This document shows positions 57,301 through 64,000 of a DNA stretch of 64,000 nt, in pieces. Both the position numbers and the translations under genes were made by a program. The stretch covers positions 1 through 64,000 of the forward strand of contig JANVFP010000055.1 in assembly GCA_027919835.1 (NCBI GenBank), given 5' to 3'. Under the pieces are notes generated by a model. The model ran no database searches, had not been told where the DNA came from, and worked only from the letters and a program-made list of their open reading frames with translations. The stretch comes from Lentinula raphanica (Eukaryota; Basidiomycota; Agaricomycetes; Agaricales; Omphalotaceae). How positions within the stretch are numbered: position 1 is the stretch's first letter; each line of letters starts with the position of its first letter.

Positions 57301-59557
57301 AAGCAATGGAAAGCATTCTTCGAGCATAGACTTGTCGGATATGTTATCAGTGTAGAATACTTCTGGTTCCTCATGGCCGTATAATTTGAGGGACGCGCGC
57401 ATCTTCTGGAGGGCATCGGTGAACTGTGAGTGTGCTTTGGTAGCAACAAAGTTGCAGACCCGGATTTCGCCTTTCTCGTTGGTGACAGTGAGGAGAGCGA
57501 TGAATATCGGGACACCGTCGACTTTAGCAATATGTTTTGCAAGCTAAGATCTATCAGTGAAGGCATTGATAAGGGAAGATATAATCGTGTACCTTGTAGC
57601 TGTGATCTATTGCACAAACACGCCCACTTAACATTGCTGTATGTTGGTTGAAATCGTCTTTGTGGCTTTCGATGAAGCTATCGTAGATGTCGCGGAACCA
57701 CTGTCCACTAGGAACAAAACCATGAAGACCGTTATCCGAAGTGTCTTCGAATGGTGGGAAACAGGTGTAGGTTTGGCCAGGAAGGTTGATACGTGATAAC
57801 GCTGTATGCAGATACTGGCGACGAAGTTCATCGTATCTCAGTAGATGTTGAACACGGAACATCGCTGCCACCTGATGAGCGCCCATCCCACTCTGGATAC
57901 AAGACCGTAGAACACCGAATGCTCGCAACGATAGACCGCTTCGCCAGGTAAGATGGGCTGGAAATTGAGCTGCAAGGGGTGCATCGAGTTTGGCCAGAAT
58001 GCGACGATCCCAGCTTCGGTAGCATTTTTTACACGATGGGCAGCGGTAGGCAAAACCTATAATCCAGAAGGAACAGTCGATATCAATGATGCGGCGTGGG
58101 CGAGGCAAAATTCCGTGTCGATATAGTGTTTGGTTGCATTGAGGACAGCCGATACCCTCTGTGAGATCTTCGGGATCCCACAGGAAGAACTTTGGAATGA
58201 AAAGATCACTGGGGCGGACATGAATTTTCTCCAAGACAGACCAAGGAGACTTTTCTGGGAACCAGAATGTACCCGCTGCATAAAGCCGGGAACGCCCTGC
58301 AAGACTCGCGCGATCAGCTTTCACTTGAGAGATTGCCTGGTCGAGTGAGGCTTGAAACCAGGCAGGGTAAGGCTTGTGTATTCTCTTCTTCTTCTGCTGT
58401 TGCTGTGAAGAAGCATCTCGGGAAAAGTTTTTGTTCCCTTGTTCCTCTTCGTCCTCGAGTTCGTCTTCGTCTTCTTCGAGTTCACCTTCATCCTCGGAGT
58501 CCTCACCCATGTCGTCCTCACCTATTCCTTCAGCCATTAGAGAATCAACGCCCTCTGGAGCCTCATCATCGTCGATATTCAGATTGTCGGTAATAATCGA
58601 ATGCGATAGAGACTCGGGGTCTGGTTCAATACGCGGCGGCTCCGGATAGCTCTCAAGATCAGAGGACGATGCGGAAACTTGAGCCCATTCGAGCACAGTA
58701 CGGCGAGATGACGACGGCGATGGTGTTATGGATGCAGACTCAGAACCAGGGTTGGGCATATCAGATGTAGTCTCAGTGGTGTGTGATTCAACAAGCATCA
58801 GATTAGAATGTGTATGTGAATTCGACGAGGTACGATTAGATACAATAGGATTAGAGTGAGGCGGCGATGGGGCAGATTGATGAGGTGTTGAAGAGGTAGA
58901 GCGGGGTTGCATCAGCATATCCCATGAAGATGGATTAGAGCCTGTTGCTGGAACAACCTGATAACATGTACATTGAAGTCCAGTAACATGAGAAAAAGAT
59001 GAACTTACCAGACCAACAGCTTGATATGGTTGTGGATTAAGCCTTCTCTGCCTCTCTGCCTCTTTTTCGGCCTTCTGTTTGTGACATCAGGAAAAAGTAT
59101 CTTATCCCTAGAGCATTTAAAGATACCCCCCAAATTTTAGGAACTTTTGAAGTAATCTATGGAGGCTTAGGTTTTTGAGGTTCTTTGAGGTTGCCTAGGT
59201 GTCTTTGGGGATCTTTCAGGATCTTTCAGGATCTTTCAGGAGCTTTAGGCACTTTGAAGCTGGTTAGGCACTTTGAAGCTGTTCAAAGGGCCTAAGAAAT
59301 GGGGGGTATCTTTGAATGCCCTAAGCCTAAAACATTTTTCCTGATGGACCACTGCCGCGAGGTCGTCCAACGGATCGCTTCGGCATTGCCTGCCTATCAG
59401 ACACGAATTTCGGAGCAGTTTGGCTGCCTTTCGGTCTTCCTATAGGGCGATGTTCTGTCTCAGCGGCAGATGTAGGGGTGTTGACAAGTGGTGAGCTGGC
59501 GGAGTTGCTGGGTTGATAGAATAGAAATTGAGTACTCTGGGTGTTGAGTGAAGACAT
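54368..59557 (-). pseudogene. DDE-like transposase fused to a DEDDy 3'-5' exonuclease domain, inactivated
   Basis: Exons on the minus strand: 59347-59557 with 59009-59082 (split by a MITE), 57593-58957, 57031-57543, 55481-56998, 54981-55430, 54711-54928, 54368-54659; about 1546 codons. Order: two AT-hooks (RPIGRPKGSQ, KRSVGRPRGSG); Ser-rich and acidic linker; zinc-binding pairs CPQC and CPSCKKC (about 58150 and 58035); DDE-like core with AIDHSYK and YTDNISDKSM. Next is an exonuclease with the DEDDy residues in GFDSEWN, the Asp of AADLRQLE and YAALDAYAS; then VGTFNSTGQKF...DYIWLTNEIQEL; then a C-terminal Cys cluster HCIRCGRAAGQC...CQFTCRDCG. Breaks: the MITE frameshifts exon 1, and TGA 55700-55702 interrupts exon 4. 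A 32-nt intron (56999-57030) is unusually short. Confidence 0.85.
59085..59346. mobile_element. MITE, CATCAGGAAAAA family, copy 4, inside the transposase exon
   Basis: A 262-bp element with ends CATCAGGAAAAAGTATC and ACATTTTTCCTGATG, subterminal AGATACCCCCCAAATTTTAGG and its partner, and ATCTTTCAGG repeats in the middle. GA flanks both ends. Removing the element plus one GA exactly restores the reading frame of the interrupted exon, which fixes both the ends and the 2-bp target duplication. Confidence 0.92.
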
Positions 59558-59749
59558 TGAAGATATCAGAATTATAGAGCAGGTAAGATACAGTTAAATA
59601 GAGGATAAAGAAACGAACAAGCAGAGAGCGCAGAGGAGATGGGATCCGAGCGAGGAGTAATGATCGTGAGAATATTTCCATATCGAGTGATTATCTAATA
59701 ATTCGCTATTCGCTATCGCTATCGTCCACCAGCATCAGTATCGAGCCGC

Positions 59750-60013
59750 AAGAGCGACTGGCATAAAATGTCTAAGCGCCGGATGGTCTTGTTTGGTTCC
59801 ACTTTGTAGCGCTCATTATTTTTCACTCAACAATCCATTCATTGGCCACAATGTGGTGAAGTAGCCATATTGGATGTAATATGTGTAATTAGATGTAGGG
59901 TAGCTACCCCCAAAATCGTGATAATGGGCATTGATGATATGGGCGCTATAAAATTTGAATACTGGAACCAAACAAGACCATCCGGCGCTTAGACATTTTA
60001 TGCCAGTCGCTCT
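59750..60013. mobile_element. inverted-repeat insertion in the right transposon arm
   Basis: Arms of about 55 bp (CAAGAGCGACTGGCATAAAA and onward, to TTTGGTTCCA) face each other around an AT-rich centre with no ORF. The sequence on its left (CCACCAGCATCAGTATCGAG) and on its right resumes the match to the left transposon arm, so it was inserted into the arm. Exact ends are ambiguous by several bases, because CAAGAGCG and CGCTCTTG are complementary. Confidence 0.65.
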
Positions 60014-60156
60014 TGCGAGGTAAAAAAATTTAAAACACACGTGATATAAGATAAGATTTGGATAAGATAAGATAGAGTATGATAAGCTATATAAGGTAAC
60101 CTCTCGACTCTTTCTCAAAATTTTTTTACCTGCAAGAGCGGATGGGAAGGAGTCTG
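60008..60156 (-). repeat. terminal inverted repeat, right
   Basis: 149 bp, exact reverse complement of 53770-53918. Confidence 0.92.
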
Positions 60157-60165
60157 AGTGAGAGT
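60157..60165. repeat. target site duplication, right
   Basis: AGTGAGAGT, identical to 53761-53769. Confidence 0.85.
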
Positions 60166-60389
60166 CTGAGACTCCTGAGGCGCAAGCTTACGTAAGCTTT
60201 TCCAGGTTTTGAATTTTCTTTCACTGTCAGGGCCTGGTCAGGCCCGCCGTTCCTTTCTCGTATTTCCACTATGAAGTCTTGTTTTCTTGTTTTCTTCACA
60301 TGCCAGCTTCCGTAAACCTCTAGCCTCCCTCCCACTGACAATCCCCATTGCTTGCACATAGTTTTCGCGAAAATCAGCCCTCCTCGTAT

Positions 60390-60893
60390 CCCTGTAGACG
60401 CTATCGAATTTACGAGTATCACAGTTACTATTGAAATTCGGACCTATTCGGACGAGACTGCAACGAAGGGTGTCACACACAGGGAACTCGATGCGACCGT
60501 CATTGCTCAAGATTTCTATGGTTAGTACCCAAACTCAGATCATGAATATCTCTGTGCACTGATTGTATAAAATTCCAGGTTTCAGAAAACAACAATGCGA
60601 GCATGAACCAACAGTAAGTATACACGCGCAAAAGTGGAGCCCCATAGCGAAACTCGTCTTCAATGAAATCAGGAGCTCATACATCAACTCACCATTGAAC
60701 ACAACACGGTGTTACAGATCTCTCTGCTGCTGGCAGTCTCTGTATCCAGGTTATTCCGTCTTCGCAGCTGAGGTGTGTCCTGCGCATTACAACCGAGTTA
60801 AAGATTGTGCTCGAGCTCACCACACGTCTACGTAGATGTCCACTACAAAAAGCCTCTGCAGGATCTCCAGTGACCAATCAATCCATCTACTTC
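60390..60893 (+). pseudogene. decayed small gene upstream of family B copy D
   Basis: Exon-like pieces include IRTYSDETATKGVTHRELDA ending at a donor at about 60519, a short exon FRKQQCEHEPT after an acceptor at about 60580, and ELIHQLTIEHN after 60671. The later pieces do not join in one frame and the terminal HVYVDAHY motif seen upstream of copy C is disrupted here. Counterpart of 27830-28363. Family unknown. Confidence 0.32.
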
Positions 60894-60894
60894 A

Positions 60895-62341
60895 ATGGCC
60901 CCCGAATCTTCGGTTAACTTTCAACCGGCAATCCCTGCTCTGAATTTGTTGAGGGTCAGAGCAGAGCGTAAGGACGATCCCCTTGCGCCTTATGCATCGG
61001 CAGTGCTCAACATCGTGAGCACTTATACCAAGGTATAGGAAATTCTCTTCCCAAAATCCGCCACGTTTACGGGGAGATAACTAGGACTCTCCCACCGGTG
61101 TCAAAACCCTCGTCAAAGCGGTGTACGAATTTGGGGTCAAAATTGTTCAAGATAATGACAAACCAACTTCGGAGTGAGTAGGCTGTACATCATGTATATA
61201 GTTAGAAACGGTCTTTGCTCAAACCTTCTCAATTCGACAGTGACCTCTGTAATCTACGATTCATCGAGGCGCACATAAAAGCAAACGCCAGTGACCCACA
61301 CTTGGTCTCCAAGGCTGGCTTATGGTCCACTCTGTTTCGGTTAGAGTCAAAGGTCTGTGAACCTTGCTTAACCCGATCCGCCTGTTCGACGAATTGTTCA
61401 TTCAATCGATATAGACCAAAACTGGAGGCTTATCACGTCCAAGTCCATTCTTGCAAGGTCTATACCAGCCTCGCTTTTATGCTTGTATATTCAATCACGC
61501 CACTGGGAATATCTACACCACCACGAACAATAATTCGTCGTCGTACCTGAATTGTAACAACACTGTGGTCAGTTCAGAGATCACGTATGACAAAGTCGAC
61601 ATCAACGTGTGTCGGCCTCGAAGCGACGCACCTGATTTTTCTCCATTGACCCCCATTGGTGATGGTCTTGGCCCAGAGAGTAACACGCTCGACCCTCACT
61701 CGAATACCCATTCCCCCCACAGTGGGGCTTTTCCTTTGAGCTCACCGTTACGAGGACAGGACGACACTTCTGATACGCCTCTTTTTTCGCCCTTACAGTC
61801 ACCAGGAGATACAGTTGGCTTACCGATCAATCACAGCACGGTGGACGTTTACTCCGAGGCGAAACACAAACCCAAAGCTGCGCATCCCACGCTGCGTCTT
61901 CAACCAATTGAACCCGGATTCAACGACCAGTCATCTTTCACTCCCCTCAGCCCAAGTGCCCGACCATCTCCCATTCTTATAGCTAGTGCTTGTCTTGTGA
62001 GATCACCCACTACACCCATACAGCATGTTACCCCGAGTCCCACTTCTCCACAGCATGGAAAACGACCTCTTCACAGGAGGGAAAATTCCGATGGCTTGAG
62101 AAGGGCGCTGTTGAGGCGATCTGTTGAAATCAAGCTTATGACCCCCATCGAAGGACATACCTGCAGTGTTACTTCGTTCCTTTTCTCACTGGCACCCCTC
62201 GTGCTTCGTCCCAATCTGATGTCAGTCTGTCATGCATCCGAAAAAATATACCGTCAATTTGTTGAATTTCTCTCTACTTGGACGGCTTTCAAGCTTTCTT
62301 GCCAAAGCTCGGGGTTGGCTTTCCAGTCCCAGGCACACTGA
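60895..62341 (+). CDS. family B protein, copy D (longest)
   Basis: Exons 60895-61032, 61085-61173, 61241-61352, 61415-62341 encode 421 aa. Exons 1-3 match the family: MAPESSVNFQPAIPALNLL, then VKTLVKAVYEFGVKIV, then DDLCNLRFIEAHIKANASD. Exon 4 is long, Ser/Pro/Thr-rich with repeated F-S-P-L motifs (DFSPLTPIGDGLG, LFSPLQSPGD, SFTPLSPSARP), then SPQHGKRPLHRRENSDGLRR resembling the tails of copies A and B. It ends in a Cys/Phe-rich stretch with a weakly hydrophobic patch VTSFLFSLAPLVL. No signal peptide. The transposon lies just upstream. Function unknown. Confidence 0.78.
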
Positions 62342-64000
62342 TGAAAGGACAACGCGACCTCGTTGTTTCAGCTTTCGTCTCAGCGCTTGCTCTGTGGTTG
62401 GCGACATTATTTATCACTAATCTATCAAGACCTAACTTATCGATATTTCATCGATACTTATTGTATGTAAGTTGTAACGAATTCGATGTGAACTGGGTAG
62501 CTAGTACTACATGGGGACTCTCTGGTAGATAACCTCTTCGTCATGATCCTTTCTGTACTGTAGTCAGTGTATTCCTTTTGTAGTGTTAGCTATTCCTCTT
62601 GTAGCCTTTGTTGTACTGTATCTATATGCCCCCTAGGCTGGAGTCTGGGATAGCAACGTCACTATGATAATCAGAGCTGCTTATGAGTCCGAAATGAACG
62701 ACATACTAATAAACTGTCTTGACAGATTAAACCGCATTTCTTCTCTATTCAGATTGTATCCTGCAATCACGAAAGCTGTAAACTGGCTGTAGACCAGATC
62801 AACGCTTGCCCCCTGAGGCCTGAGGTTTTGAGGTATTCTTGGAGGTATTAATTAGACGCACAATTTGTGAGCTTCGTACTTACCGGTAATTTTTGGGGAA
62901 CATTGGGAACAATACTGACCCGCCGGTATGTGCGGGTCTGCTGTATCTACTTCCTCATTTGCCTGACCCCATACGCAGCGTGTTTATACTGTCCATGGAG
63001 TATGTCAGAAGATATTAACATTGGCAAGAGATTCTATGAGCATAGAATTCATTCAATATCATCAACTCTCCATTATATGATTGACTTCTATCTTTGGCCA
63101 GATAGACAACCTGGACTTACAAACTTCCAACCACAAAAAATCGGAACACCTCAGTTTTCAACCAGGTTTTACTTACAAGCATCCTCTGCTGCCATGCAAT
63201 GAATCATAATGTAATTGCTTCTCTTCTCGAACTTGCTCCATACCTAGCCTTGGGTTTATATCCAATATCAAGAAATACTTGTAAATCATCTAAGAAACAG
63301 CTATCATTCTGTCCCTACTGTGGAATTATCTTTATCTGGCTTCACTGGAGTGTGCAGCCATCATGTCTAAACTATTCAAAACCATCAACCTGAGTGATTC
63401 ACAATGATATATCAAATTTTGATTAGATCAATATTGACTGTCAACCAGATTATTCTCGAATATGGTTGAATCAGCCTTGACTATCAACTAGATCACTGTT
63501 GACCATTGATGAAAATTACATTAGATATATAATAATTGATGTAAGTTATTTATTGTTGCCAGCATGAATGTCAACCTCGAATGTCAACCTCAACTGTCAA
63601 CCTCAACTGTCAACCTCAACTGTCAACCTCAACTGTCAACATAAACTGTCAACATAAACTGTCAACATAAACTGTCAACATCACTAACATGCATTGTTGT
63701 TTGCTCTAGCATTGCTTCTTGACCATCCAATACTAGTTTCTTCACAGCTCAAATTTTTTGTTCTTTGGAAGACTTCACTTATAAAAGGCTTTCTTTCAAG
63801 TTCTTCATGCTCTCAAGTTCTTTCTTCAGAAGCTTCCACCATTAGGTATATCCTGTTTAAAAATCTTGAATCTTTAAACTCAAACTTCAATATAGACTTC
63901 CTGCTGATTTTACTATTCAAATTGTCCAGCTATGAATAACTCTGGCACATATCATGGTTTGTGTAATTTTTACAAGTATGATGATTTTCTGCTAAAGTTT
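62342..64000. other. AT-rich terminal stretch, no gene supported
   Basis: Becomes AT-rich and CpG-poor from about 62.85 kb, like 18.4-27.4 kb. Short frames are present but show no splice structure or conservation. It contains the 13-bp tandem repeat at 63569-63681. Confidence 0.45.
63569..63681. repeat. 13-bp tandem repeat
   Basis: About eight units of TGTCAACCTCAAC changing to TGTCAACATAAAC in the last three. The preceding 150 bp hold looser TTGACTGTCAAC-type pieces on both strands, so the array probably grew from an older TGTCAAC/GTTGAC-rich sequence. Confidence 0.85.

Larger units (their letters stand above)
53770..60156. mobile_element. 6.4-kb DNA transposon with exonuclease-fused DDE transposase
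   Basis: Terminal inverted repeats of 149 bp (53770-53918 and 60008-60156) are identical in sequence and begin CAGACTCCTTCCCATCCGCT. A perfect 9-bp duplication flanks them. Each arm contains an inner foldback (CGCTCTTGCAGGTAAAAAAA against its complement). Long inverted repeats with 9-bp duplications recall Mutator-like elements, but the protein is not a typical MULE transposase. One gene fills the element on the minus strand. A MITE (59085-59346) and an inverted-repeat insertion (about 59750-60013) are nested in it. Identical arms indicate a recent insertion, yet the transposase is broken, so it was probably mobilised in trans or died soon after. Confidence 0.9.

Noticed and set aside
58374..58649. 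Ser-run plus-strand frame
   Set aside because: Complement of the acidic Glu/Asp linker in the transposase gene.

Overview
The window looks like a repeat-rich accessory stretch of a filamentous basidiomycete genome, probably an Agaricomycete. This rests on genes with short introns (about 50-120 nt, GT...AG), no bacterial-style operons, a fungal-type kynurenine-pathway gene, a CCHC gag fragment, many MITEs, and a DDE transposase of an Agaricomycete-looking type. No rRNA, tRNA or CRISPR could be supported. All gene models were spliced by eye.

Layout. 1-2.5 kb: retroelement debris and the first MITE of a recurrent family (ends CATCAGGAAAAA). 2.6-4.6 kb: a probable gene with a 24-bp coding minisatellite. 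5.1-7.9 kb: the only ordinary gene pair, a four-exon low-complexity protein (minus) divergent from an intact 3-hydroxyanthranilate 3,4-dioxygenase (plus). 9.5-10.6 kb: a SYGS-repeat protein. 11.8-18 kb: lineage-specific families A (minus) and B (plus) plus small genes. 18.4-27.4 kb: an AT-rich, CpG-poor block with MITEs, a solo-LTR-like insert and two intact family-A genes. 27.5-31.6 kb: family B copy C and decayed genes. 31.6-36 kb: dispersed repeats and gene fragments. 37.6-41.4 kb: tandem pair of predicted secreted proteins with repeated exons (family C). 42.4-51 kb: a second, partly deleted copy of the 7-17 kb region. 51.8-53.6 kb: family A copy 5 in an inverted duplication. 53.77-60.16 kb: a 6.4-kb DNA transposon. 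60.2-62.3 kb: family B copy D. 62.3-64 kb: AT-rich DNA with a 13-bp tandem repeat.

The main story is duplication. Two gene families unknown to me (A: five copies, all with open reading frames; B: four copies, three full-length) recur together in four blocks related by segmental duplication, inversion and transposon insertion. Some copies have decayed by apparent CpG-to-TpG/CpA change. The transposon carries two AT-hooks, a zinc-binding module, a DDE-like core and a DEDDy 3'-5' exonuclease domain. It has identical 149-bp terminal inverted repeats, a perfect 9-bp target duplication and a recognisable empty paralogous site at about 26.35 kb. It is itself broken by a MITE and a stop codon.

Functions of families A, B and C are not assigned; they are described, not named.
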